A stretch of DNA of 11,173 bases from Baffinella frigidus (taxonomy: Eukaryota; Cryptophyceae; Cryptomonadales; Baffinellaceae): positions 136,199 through 147,371 of the forward strand of contig MU646854.1 of the NCBI GenBank assembly GCA_026770585.1, read 5' to 3'. Each line of letters opens with the position of its first letter. Position 1 is the stretch's first letter. Made by a program: the position numbers and the translations under genes. Positions 8,913 to 11,133 of the stretch are shown in pieces. The notes beneath the pieces were generated by a model that saw only the letters and a program-made list of their open reading frames with translations, was not told the origin of the DNA and ran no database searches.

Positions 8913-11133
8913 TATTCTTTTCCAGCAAACACGGCAAACGTCCGTAATTGGAGCCATTCCTGGGCGCAAGAATGTTTTATTTGTGTATGGAGACAATATT
9001 AAACGGAGATACACCCTACACTCTAAACCCTGAACCCTAAACCCTAAACCCTAGACCGTAGAACCTAGACCCTAAACCCTAAACCCTTAACTTCCAATTT
9101 GGGTTGTAGCTGCCTGACGCCTTTTTGGTCTGTAGTTACCTGACGCCTAACGGTCTGCATACCTGCCGGCTTGTTCTATCTGATTCGGTCTGCAGACGGG
9201 CGTGCCGCGGGTGGAGATGCCCCCTGCGAGGCGGGTCGAGCGTAGTCACGCGGTGGTCACGCGGTTCTAGTGCCCCCATGAATCGCGGATAGCGTTCCAG
9301 TGCCCCCATTAACCGCGGATAGCGTTTTCTGACAGGTGGAAAAGCCACCGCCGAGGAGGTTCGGGATACGCTTCTCCGGACCCCCTCTGCGCTCTCAGAG
9401 GGGCACGTGACCTTGGTGCTGGGTGACCATACCAAGCTGGCGCGCCACGTCAGCGTGTCTGAAGCCTCGGACACGGTCAGCCCTGCCCCCCTGTGTGTCG
9501 TCGTGCGTAGTCACGATGTGGTCACGCGGTGCTAGTGCCCCCATTAACCGCGGATAGCGTTCTAGAACGTTCTAGAACACCACGCTGGTGCGCCACGTCA
9601 GCGTGTCTGAAGCCTCGGACACGGTCAGCCCTGCCCCCCTGTGTGTCGTCGTGCGTAGTCACGATGTGGTCACGCGGTGCTAGTGCCCCCATTAACCGCG
9701 GATAGCGTTCTAGAACGTTCTAGAACACCACGCTGGTGCGCCACATCAGCGTGTCTGAAGCCTCGGACACGGTCAGCCCTGAACCCTGAACCCCTTTGAG
9801 TCTAATAGCACCTACACCCCACATCTATATCCTATACCCTACAAAAGTAGTATGGGTGCGATCTCCACATTCCCAAGGAAGGTCATCTCTAGCAGCAACT
9901 CAAGCTTGAGAGCAGTCCACGTGTCGCCATATGTGGACCACACTCACAAGTTGTCTCTAATGCAGGGGCCCCTGTGTGATATTCGAGCTAGTAGAGACCT
10001 AGAGAGAGGTCACGAACAAGCTTTTCCCGGGGCGGGTGATATGCTCTGCGGCAGAGCCTTGGACCTAGTAGAGATAGAGACCTAGCGGAAGGTGGCACTG
10101 AGGCTCTCTCTGGTGAATCGCTCATAACCTGCGAAAACAAAGCTCATAACCTTACGCCCACGGCAGGGGAAGGAGCTCTTCGTCCCACCGTCGCGGGAGG
10201 TGGCACTGAAGCTCCCTCTCTCTCTCTCACTCTCTCTCTCTCACACACACTCTCTCTCTCTCTCTGGTGCAGGTGAAGGAGGTCGTCGTTCGCACCGGCT
10301 CTGTCGACGAGCTCCGCGAAATGGACCCTGAGGTCTCTCCCTCCCTCTCTCCCTCTCTCCCTCCCTCTGCACCCTCCCTCTGCACCCTCCTTTTCTCTCT
10401 CTCTGCACCCTCCTTGTCTCCCTCCTTCTCTCTCTCTGCGCTCTCCTCTCTCCCTCCTCTCTCTCTGAATCCCTCCCCCTCTCGCTCGTTCCCTCTCTCG
10501 TTCCCTCTCTCTCTCTCTCTTGCCCACTCTCTCGCCCTCTCCCCCCGTCTCTCGACGAGCTGCGCAAGCCGACCGTAGGGTCTTGGTCCGTATCGCTTGA
10601 GGGTTACTCGAAATGCCTGCAAAGTCCGCCGTGTGGCTGGCTGTGTAATTTCTGATCTCGTTCCATCATTCCAGGTCGACGCTGACATCCTGAAGAGCGT
10701 CACGTCCCTCCACCAAATCCACAACCGGTCAACTTCCCGCCGATAAGTTGACACGCCCTCGCTTCCTCTCTCCTTCCACCTCCCTCTCTGCACCCTCCCT
10801 TTCTCTACACTAAGTCCACAAGCGGTCCGCGCCCTTCCTCCCTCTCTCCCTCCTCCTGACCGCGGATAGCGTTCTAGTGCCCCCATTAACCGCGGATAGC
10901 GTCTTGCTGACATGGTCTCTAACCGCGGATAGCGTTTTGCTGACAGGGCCTTTAAGCGCGGATAACGTTTTGCTGACAGGGCCTCCAACCGCGGATATCG
11001 TTTTGCTGACAGGGCCTCTAACCGCGGATAGCGTTCTGCTGACAGGGCCTCGACGTACGCGGTGGTGCTCTTTCTGCTCCTCGGCATGTGCATCTGCTCC
11101 ATCGTCGTGCCCTCCCGCTTCATCGGGGAGATG
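317..11133 (+). CDS. Interrupted gene, internal part: 21 chained exons of a large membrane-anchored protein of unknown family
   Basis: Twenty-one short coding islands, each between an AG acceptor and a GT donor, join into one open frame of 1695 nt (565 codons) with matching phase at all 20 junctions. Neither the start nor the stop codon is in the window. In fragment numbering: residues 1-84 are soluble, about 87-108 form a hydrophobic helix (exon D), 118-153 a charged segment, 192-286 a Pro/Ala/Ser-rich linker, 352-382 a very basic segment (KKRRGKAKK), 382-427 an acidic Ser/Gly linker, 441-535 soluble, and about 540-558 a second hydrophobic helix (exon U). This suggests a membrane protein with a long, probably cytoplasmic, disordered region. 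I do not recognise the family. The helix followed by a LTLPRASVKKL segment distantly recalls TmcB-like/PAS S-box proteins of protists and algae, from general knowledge and unverified. Exon boundaries are by eye; some acceptors are ambiguous. Confidence 0.72.
376..622 (+). repeat. CT-rich microsatellite at start of intron A-B
   Basis: This is an almost pure polypyrimidine run of CT, CTCTGT and C tracts with a C-only block near 397-406. It begins immediately after the exon A donor. Open frames on either strand translate as Ser/Leu/Pro or Arg/Glu runs and are composition artefacts. Confidence 0.95.
623..828 (+). other. Non-coding part of intron A-B with telomere-like repeats
   Basis: Degenerate CCCTAAACCCCACACC heptamers occupy about 660-732. 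The rest is unique-looking sequence in which I see no gene. A possible acceptor (ttcacag at 632-638) is followed within a few codons by stops, so no exon is called. Confidence 0.6.
829..1070. mobile_element. Foldback/MITE-like element with 31-bp perfect terminal inverted repeats
   Basis: The 31 bases at 829-859 (starting gtattgtagaattcgggttg) are the exact reverse complement of 1040-1070. Weaker pairing continues inward through the gggtcagggtcggg and cccgacccggccc segments. The interior is AT-richer than its surroundings and contains a perfect 16-bp palindrome, gacaagatatcttgtc (951-966), close to the centre. There is no coding capacity. This is the structure of a non-autonomous foldback DNA element or MITE. 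I could not find a convincing target-site duplication. Confidence 0.8.
1078..1182 (+). repeat. Dispersed repeat family, copy 1
   Basis: The stretch running from aaagttgattcg through cacgccaaaagt, aattgtagccattc and aatgtttcgtttgtgcc is shared with 4302-4407 and, for its second half, with 8925-8990. All three copies lie in introns on the same strand. The function is unknown. Confidence 0.75.
1226..1440 (+). other. Intronic sequence with short repeated modules
   Basis: The sequence cgcctcgggacactctga followed by aggcccgc occurs here (about 1238-1265) and again at about 2290-2317. aggcccgcctcggg is also repeated locally at 1230-1277. Open frames across this stretch overlap on both strands, have no matching splice phase and look non-coding. 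Confidence 0.5.
1441..1662 (+). repeat. Telomere-like CCCTAAA/CCCCAAA heptamer array
   Basis: Runs of CCCCAAA, CCCTAAA and CCCTAAG heptamers, interrupted at 1455-1497 by unique sequence. Orientation is C-rich on the + strand, as for most arrays in this window. Confidence 0.9.
1707..2265 (+). repeat. 0.55-kb satellite of CCCGAAA / CCCGGAA heptamers
   Basis: Roughly 80 heptamer-like units built on GAACCCG, GAAACCC and GGATCCC, with occasional 6- and 8-mers. The unit differs from CCCTAAA mainly by T to G, so it may be a diverged telomere-like satellite. The complementary strand reads as a Gly-Phe-Arg-Val-Pro-Gly-Ser repeat protein because a 21-nt multiple of a stop-free heptamer stays open; I regard that as a shadow. 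Confidence 0.93.
2328..2435 (+). repeat. 108-bp hairpin-bearing intronic repeat, copy 1 (just before exon B)
   Basis: It aligns without gaps to 2949-3056, which sits just before exon C. The centre is an inverted repeat of two 20-nt arms (2358-2377 and 2380-2399, 16 of 20 paired) around a 2-nt spacer. It ends 9 nt before the exon B acceptor. It is open in one frame but that frame does not fit the exon chain. Confidence 0.82.
2445..2544 (+). CDS. Exon B (residues 20-53, phase 2 to 0)
   Basis: Acceptor tggcag, donor gttacg. After completing the split Arg, it reads GRLAASTPMDQLVDSNYKLE then WISAEKRSLLYIQ. Nearly all third positions are G or C in the 3' half. The phase fits exon A behind it and exon C ahead. 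The ATG at 2470 is inside the exon and need not be a start. Confidence 0.8.
2577..2775 (+). repeat. Degenerate telomere-like array in intron B-C
   Basis: Loosely spaced CCCTAAACCCTCC-type units, strongly diverged and mixed with C-rich spacers. No coding signal. Confidence 0.8.
2886..2913 (+). repeat. Echo of exon C upstream of exon C
   Basis: gagaccatcttcatgggcat and the following ttgtcgacc resemble the exon C core around FFMGIVD (3118-3142). It lacks a fitting acceptor and is followed by a short tandem duplication of aaaccgaagtg (about 2919-2947). Best read as an exon fragment copied into the intron. Confidence 0.5.
2949..3056 (+). repeat. 108-bp hairpin-bearing intronic repeat, copy 2 (just before exon C)
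   Basis: Same length as copy 1. The arms 2979-2998 and 3001-3020 pair at 19 of 20 positions around a GT spacer (core gccagagcctcga). One stem pair differs between copies on both sides (cctcga/tcgagg versus cttcga/tcgaag), so pairing is kept there. Confidence 0.85.
3091..3183 (+). CDS. Exon C (residues 54-84, phase 0 to 0)
   Basis: Acceptor aaacag, donor gtacgt, which is the most conventional donor in the gene. It encodes ETAFREAVPFFMGIVDLYDQ then NVAAFGNTAFL, with strong G/C third-position bias. It leads directly into the membrane helix of exon D. Confidence 0.82.
3184..3354 (+). repeat. CGCGGATAGCG element followed by an echo of the exon C 3' end
   Basis: At 3194-3266 lies a copy of the introner-like repeat (agtcacgaggtgg, then tagtgcccccattaaccgcg, then a GTTCTAGAAC palindrome at 3247-3266). 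Directly after it, 3274-3331 repeats the 3' half of exon C (MGVVDLCDHNVAAFGNTAFM) with a gtacta donor. The available acceptor (ttctag) would enter in the wrong phase, so I treat the copy as a pseudo-exon. Confidence 0.75.
3374..3507. mobile_element. Small foldback element with 25-bp inverted repeats
   Basis: 3374-3398 (containing aagacagaatctgtcc) pairs with 3483-3507 at 22 of 25 positions, 16 of them contiguous. The AT-richer 84-nt interior also has partial self-complementarity (cttatgc and gcataa segments). It has a MITE-like structure and no coding content. Confidence 0.7.
3508..3666 (+). other. Remainder of intron C-D
   Basis: Unique AT-moderate sequence, then diverged telomere-like units (accataaaccctgc, ctctaaacccttaacccc) running up to the aaaag acceptor of exon D. 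No gene seen. Confidence 0.6.
3667..3765 (+). CDS. Exon D (residues 85-117): membrane helix
   Basis: Acceptor aaaag, donor gtcgcc, phase 0 to 0. It reads VVGMNVVVNSLLVLLLSYMT then ITTVRVLTTVQFQ. The first 22 or so residues are a convincing transmembrane helix (VVVNSLLVLLL), followed by an Arg and polar residues. The last 48 nt are repeated downstream in the intron, which makes this junction a duplication hotspot. Confidence 0.82.
3786..3885 (+). repeat. About five copies of a 20-bp GGATAGGGCGTCAGTTGGGT unit
   Basis: A short minisatellite inside intron D-E. Units vary (ggcagttggca, ccgtcagttgggt, gccagttggcaat). ggatagggcg partly resembles the GCGGATAGCG core of the introner-like family, but I cannot show common origin. 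Confidence 0.85.
3896..4100 (+). repeat. Two echoes of the exon D 3' end separated by a CGCGGATAGCG element
   Basis: 3896-3942 repeats the last 47 nt of exon D almost exactly (MTITTVRVLTTVQFQ) with a gtcagc donor. The element occupies 3943-4063 with two core copies at 4011 and 4041 and ends gctgacag. Then 4064-4090 repeats the last 27 nt of the exon (FVLTTIQFQ) with donor gttagc. The second copy has a usable acceptor and phase 0 on both sides, so inclusion as a 9-codon exon is conceivable. No evidence of use. Confidence 0.8.
4101..4301 (+). other. Unique part of intron D-E
   Basis: I see no gene, repeat or RNA structure in this stretch. Confidence 0.4.
4302..4407 (+). repeat. Dispersed repeat family, copy 2
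   Basis: Shares aaagttgattc, gccaggg, acacgccaaaagt, aattggagccc, tgggcgc and a T-rich stretch ending ttgtgccac with copy 1 (1078-1182) and copy 3 (8925-8990). Confidence 0.75.
4517..4577 (+). repeat. Tandem duplication of the exon E acceptor region
   Basis: tcaacttaggtggtggc occurs at 4519-4535 and again at 4557-4573, about 38 bp apart. The second copy contains the acceptor and first bases of exon E; the first is an alternative acceptor. Confidence 0.7.
4566..4673 (+). CDS. Exon E (residues 118-153, phase 0 to 0)
   Basis: Acceptor acttag, donor gtcgca. It reads VVACRLALTLPRASVKKLCR then FYDDEHRQLSVIGDEQ. The juxtamembrane LTLPRASVKKL stretch follows the exon D helix by about ten residues. 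The 3' two-thirds is echoed three times in the next intron. Confidence 0.8.
4686..4801 (+). repeat. Hairpin repeat plus first echo of exon E
   Basis: 4686-4725 begins aagttgac and ends gtcaactt (inverted ends) around gggtttgtaccgcggaccca. It is followed at 4735-4801 by a copy of exon E (KKLCKFYDDEHNQLSVIGDG) with donor gtcacg. The incoming phase of the copy does not match the chain, so it is not called as an exon. Confidence 0.78.
4820..4933 (+). repeat. GA microsatellite and second echo of exon E
   Basis: A GA run at 4821-4890 is followed by cttag and, at 4896-4933, the exon E 3' part again (DEHKQLSVIRDEQ) with a gtctct donor. Entry phase is wrong for the chain. Confidence 0.8.
5096..5169 (+). 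repeat. Second copy of the hairpin repeat with third, truncated echo of exon E
   Basis: About 73 bp that align with 4686-4758: gttgacgggtttgtacc, cggacccatattgt, aacttgagaatagtc, then caagaagctctccaagttct. The exon-like part stops abruptly, giving way to telomere-like repeats. Confidence 0.8.
5170..5405 (+). repeat. Telomere-like array in intron E-F
   Basis: CCCTAACCCCTAA, CCCTCAA and CCCCAAA units, interrupted by a unique stretch at 5222-5247. Confidence 0.9.
5419..5451 (+). CDS. Exon F (residues 154-164, phase 0 to 0)
   Basis: Acceptor aaacag, donor gtcttt, encoding AAQDEILAGDK. It is very short. Its middle (caagacgaaatcctggca) resembles the start of exon G (caaggacgacatcctggca), so it may itself be an echo of exon G. 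Its phase fits whether included or skipped. Confidence 0.5.
5452..5532 (+). repeat. 81-nt intron F-G made almost wholly of telomere-like heptamers
   Basis: Between donor gtcttt and acceptor accaag the sequence is CCCTAAACCCTGAACCCTCAA-type repeat with no other content. The intron call depends on exon F being real; the repeat content is directly visible. Confidence 0.7.
5533..5615 (+). CDS. Exon G (residues 165-192, phase 0 to 2)
   Basis: Acceptor accaag, donor gtcaca. It encodes DDILANFTEHEHDSGGHFHG then MQRASSL, with the last codon split as GG. It is His-rich (four His in about eleven residues), with no recognised motif. Donor choice is supported by phase 2 matching the exon H acceptor; gtccag and gtctcg a few bases earlier are alternatives. 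Confidence 0.65.
5690..5822. mobile_element. Possible small terminal-inverted-repeat element, related to 172-196
   Basis: The ends gacttggcgacttga and tcgaggacggccaagtc are roughly inverse complements. The right end (gtcggcaattcgacaa and following) matches the sequence at 172-196 near the window start. Surrounding intron G-H sequence shows no gene. Confidence 0.45.
5924..6096 (+). repeat. Telomere-like and AACACCAAAC / ACACACC repeats in intron G-H
   Basis: CCCTAAA-like units pass into ccaaacaccaaacac and then CACACCA runs (about 6010-6058), then back to CCCTAAA just before the exon H acceptor. Confidence 0.9.
6101..6301 (+). CDS. Exon H (residues 192-259): Pro/Ala/Ser-rich linker
   Basis: Acceptor acacag, donor gtcccg, phase 2 to 2; the longest exon. 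It encodes VALTLDPPKQSLDEGPPAGF, then an Ala/Leu/Glu stretch (LALALEATLEAPESRGG), then DKPVFNMAGPAPAASGPAS. Low complexity with high G/C third positions suggests a disordered linker. Internal acceptors at 6130 or 6153 would shorten it but break phase with exon G as drawn. Confidence 0.75.
6302..6675 (+). other. Intron H-I with short hairpin and a possible echo of exon I
   Basis: acacaactatttagttgtgt (6489-6508) forms an 8-bp hairpin. The bases at 6512-6542 (gatgaaatcctccccaacg, then tttccccacc) resemble exon I at 6708-6737 (gatgaagagcccgcccaacg, then tctcgtcccca). Otherwise no gene is seen. Confidence 0.45.
6676..6757 (+). CDS. Exon I (residues 259-286, phase 2 to 0)
   Basis: Acceptor caacag, donor gtacga. 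It completes a split Ser from exon H, then KHLKSAMKGSMKSPPNVSSP and QLTPDAL. It is basic and Ser/Pro-rich, in keeping with a disordered region. Confidence 0.75.
6768..7165 (+). repeat. Long CCCTAAA array in intron I-J
   Basis: The densest perfect telomere-type array in the window: consecutive CCCTAAA at about 6832-6866 and 6884-6928, then degenerate CCCCAAA, CCCTACACT and CTTTAAA variants. At 7132-7146 the strand sense switches briefly (aaggtttagggtg). Confidence 0.93.
7193..7260 (+). CDS. Exon J (residues 287-309, phase 0 to 2)
   Basis: Acceptor catcag, donor gtgacc, encoding VSLQRQLSDDSVGSNGYVQS then YL and a split Thr. An in-frame TGA lies at 7262-7264 if the donor is not used, so this could be a terminal exon. 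I prefer splicing because nine or more downstream islands continue with matching phase. Confidence 0.7.
7315..7351 (+). CDS. Exon K (residues 309-321, phase 2 to 0)
   Basis: Acceptor ggcgag chosen only because it gives phase 2; donor gtagac. It encodes EDVSDWGVAARR after the split Thr. The better-looking acceptor ctcaag (7307-7309) gives the same residue frame only if exon J ended in phase 0. The preceding intron would be just 54 nt. This is one of the less certain junctions. Confidence 0.5.
7363..7475 (-). repeat. Telomere-like array in reverse orientation
   Basis: GGTTTAGGGTTTGGGG and repeated GGGTGTA units, the G-rich strand on +, opposite to nearly all other arrays here. It runs up to the exon L acceptor, which itself comes from a gttttag repeat unit. 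Confidence 0.9.
7466..7494 (+). CDS. Exon L (residues 322-331, phase 0 to 2)
   Basis: Acceptor ttttag, donor gtccca, encoding GFNILITSR plus two bases. At 29 nt it is a micro-exon, supported mainly by phase continuity into exon M and its codon-like composition. Confidence 0.48.
7497..7757 (+). repeat. Intron L-M: poly-C tract and telomere-like units
   Basis: A C16 run at about 7510-7523, a unique stretch at 7540-7620, then CCCGAAA, CCCCAAA and CCCTAAA units (7626-7752) leading into the exon M acceptor. Confidence 0.85.
7758..7819 (+). CDS. Exon M (residues 331-352, phase 2 to 1)
   Basis: Acceptor aaacag, donor gtccgc. After a split Gln it reads QEYDSHTRKDVIHSGSPVVK. Its last 19 nt together with the donor are re-used in the downstream array. 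Confidence 0.68.
7801..8180 (+). repeat. Four-unit array: exon M 3' end, donor and GA/CT microsatellite
   Basis: Units begin ggttcgcctgtggtcaaagg at 7801 (real exon end), 7911, about 8043 (degenerate) and 8143, each followed by a GT donor-like site and 80-110 nt of GAGA, CAGACAGA and CTCTCACT. Each unit carries a copy of the exon M 5' splice site. Frames across it are Ser-rich artefacts. Confidence 0.88.
8181..8298 (+). repeat. CT microsatellite and 12-mer repeats before exon N
   Basis: A CT run to about 8234, then three 12-nt units cgcgtgaccacc, cttgtgaccgtc, cgcgtgaccgcg (8260-8295) ending in the exon N acceptor. Confidence 0.75.
8299..8389 (+). CDS. Exon N (residues 352-382): lysine/arginine-rich segment
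   Basis: Acceptor gcgcag, donor gtaacc, phase 1 to 2. It encodes EAKEDVVLKTKKRRGKAKKG then ESQSEVRLV. The KKRRGKAKK cluster resembles a nuclear-localisation or membrane-lipid-binding basic patch; in a membrane protein the latter or a cytoplasmic tail is more likely. Phases match both neighbours. Confidence 0.8.
8390..8684 (+). repeat. Intron N-O: telomere-like repeats in both orientations
   Basis: C-strand units at 8391-8410, then G-strand (gagggttgagggttg, gggtttagggtttaggg) to about 8505, a unique stretch to 8565, then C-strand units up to the acceptor ccccag. Confidence 0.88.
8685..8821 (+). CDS. Exon O (residues 382-428): acidic then Ser/Gly-rich linker
   Basis: Acceptor ccccag, donor gtaccg, phase 2 to 1. 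It begins SMGFEDTVKGEEKEEGDTEV, then EDDSSPQSASGSGSGEGGSP and GVTVP. The acidic block directly follows the basic block of exon N, a charge-segregated linker. An alternative donor gtgccc at 8815 would change phase. Confidence 0.8.
8846..8912 (+). repeat. GA microsatellite in intron O-P
   Basis: GAGA runs at 8846-8857 and 8874-8909, followed by unique sequence. Confidence 0.93.
8925..8990 (+). repeat. Dispersed repeat family, copy 3
   Basis: acggcaaacgt, aattggagccattcctgggcg, aagaatgttttatttgtg match copies at 1078-1182 and 4302-4407. The 5' part of the family is missing. Confidence 0.68.
9010..9195 (+). repeat. Telomere-like units, then a short duplication before exon P
   Basis: CCCTAAACCCTGAACC and CCCTAGACC units (9011-9090). 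At 9110-9170 the module cctgacgcct plus ggtctg occurs twice, and the exon P acceptor ends the region with a third ggtctg. Confidence 0.75.
9196..9234 (+). CDS. Exon P (residues 428-440, phase 1 to 1)
   Basis: Acceptor ctgcag, donor gtcgag, encoding DGRAAGGDAPCEA in the chain frame. Another frame (TGVPRVEMPPARR) has stronger third-position G/C but would not connect in phase to exons O and Q, unless exon O ends at the gtgccc donor and Q is entered elsewhere. The exon is bounded downstream by a wholly repeat-derived intron. Confidence 0.55.
9235..9335 (+). mobile_element. Introner-like element: a 101-nt intron formed entirely by the CGCGGATAGCG repeat
   Basis: The intron from donor gtcgag to acceptor tgacag consists only of the repeat: cgtagtcacg, ggtggtcacgcggttctag, tgcccccatgaatcgcgg, and a second tgcccccattaaccgcgg unit with agcgttttctgacag. 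Related copies lie at 3194-3266, 3958-4063, 9503-9575, 9651-9723 and 10861-11045. An element that supplies both splice sites fits the known concept of introners; the family itself is one I do not recognise. Confidence 0.7.
9336..9475 (+). CDS. Exon Q (residues 441-487, phase 1 to 0)
   Basis: Acceptor tgacag, donor gtcagc. After a split Gly: GKATAEEVRDTLLRTPSALS, EGHVTLVLGDHTKLARHVSV, SEASDT. Strong coding composition and fully open only in this frame, whereas the acceptor-adjacent frame V-E-K meets TGA. Its last third is duplicated twice in tandem. Confidence 0.82.
9476..9771 (+). repeat. Two tandem 148-bp copies of intron plus exon Q 3' end
   Basis: 9476-9623 and 9624-9771 differ at only one base that I can see (cacgtcagc versus cacatcagc). 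Each is a 100-nt intron-like element (donor gtcagc, acceptor ttctag) plus a 48-nt echo exon at 9576-9623 and 9724-9771, phase 0 to 0, reading NTTLVRHVSVSEASDT and NTTLVRHISVSEASDT. Either or both could be included without a frameshift. Confidence 0.85.
9772..10166 (+). other. Remainder of intron Q-R
   Basis: Brief telomere-like units (9779-9795), then mostly unique sequence. It has small palindromes (ctcaagcttgag at about 9899; gtccacgtg pairing with catatgtggac near 9917-9940) and repeated gtagagacctag / ctcataacct words. 10088-10113 resembles the exon R donor region (gaggtggcactgaagctc). An open frame at 9852-10085 lacks fitting splice phase and codon bias, so I do not call it. Confidence 0.5.
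10167..10199 (+). CDS. Exon R (residues 488-498, phase 0 to 0)
   Basis: Acceptor cggcag, donor gtggca, encoding GKELFVPPSRE. Short but fits phase with Q and S. The 73-nt intron that follows is mostly CT and CA microsatellite. Confidence 0.6.
10273..10332 (+). CDS. Exon S (residues 499-518, phase 0 to 0)
   Basis: Acceptor gtgcag, donor gtctct, encoding VKEVVVRTGSVDELREMDPE. Good codon bias. The donor runs directly into a CT microsatellite, as for exon A. A diverged echo of its middle (tctcgacgagctgcgcaag) lies at 10549-10567. Confidence 0.76.
10333..10573 (+). repeat. CT-rich microsatellite with exon S echo
   Basis: CCCTCTCT and tctctgcaccctcc units to about 10548, then the short exon S echo. 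Complementary frames give Arg/Glu-rich artefacts. Confidence 0.9.
10675..10727 (+). CDS. Exon T (residues 519-536, phase 0 to 2)
   Basis: Acceptor ttccag, donor gtcaac, encoding VDADILKSVTSLHQIHN and a split Arg completed by exon U. A 20-nt echo of its 3' end (cactaagtccacaagcggtc) occurs at about 10808-10827. Confidence 0.76.
10728..10860 (+). other. First half of intron T-U
   Basis: gtcaacttcccgccgataag followed by ttgac forms an 8-bp inverted pair (gtcaactt/aagttgac), similar to the ends of the hairpin repeats at 4686 and 5098. A CT-rich tract and the exon T echo follow. Confidence 0.5.
10861..11045 (+). repeat. 33-bp tandem ladder of CGCGGATAGCG units, each with a 3' splice site
   Basis: The core starts at 10861, 10891, 10924, 10957, 10990 and 11023, that is, 30 then 33-bp steps. 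Units from 10924 on end gctgacag followed by ggcct; the 10891 unit has acatgg instead. AG dinucleotides therefore fall at 10946, 10979, 11012 and 11045, the last being the exon U acceptor. The reverse strand reads as an 11-residue RYPRLEALSAK-type repeat, which I regard as a shadow. Confidence 0.9.
11046..11133 (+). CDS. Exon U (residues 536-565): second membrane helix
   Basis: Acceptor tgacag, donor gtaaac, phase 2 to 0. After the split Arg it reads ASTYAVVLFLLLGMCICSIV then VPSRFIGEM. The stretch from YAVVLFLLL to SIVV is a clear hydrophobic helix. The phase needed is exactly that left by exon T. The gene continues beyond the window. Confidence 0.82.

Noticed and set aside
9852-10085. 77-codon + strand ORF in intron Q-R
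   Set aside because: No fitting acceptor/donor phase and no third-position bias; exon Q joins exon R in phase without it.
10227-11123. 298-codon minus-strand ORF with 11-residue RYPRLEALSAK repeats
   Set aside because: The repeats are the antisense of the 33-bp splice-acceptor ladder, and the rest is Arg/Glu from a CT microsatellite. Exons S, T and U on the + strand explain the coding-like parts.
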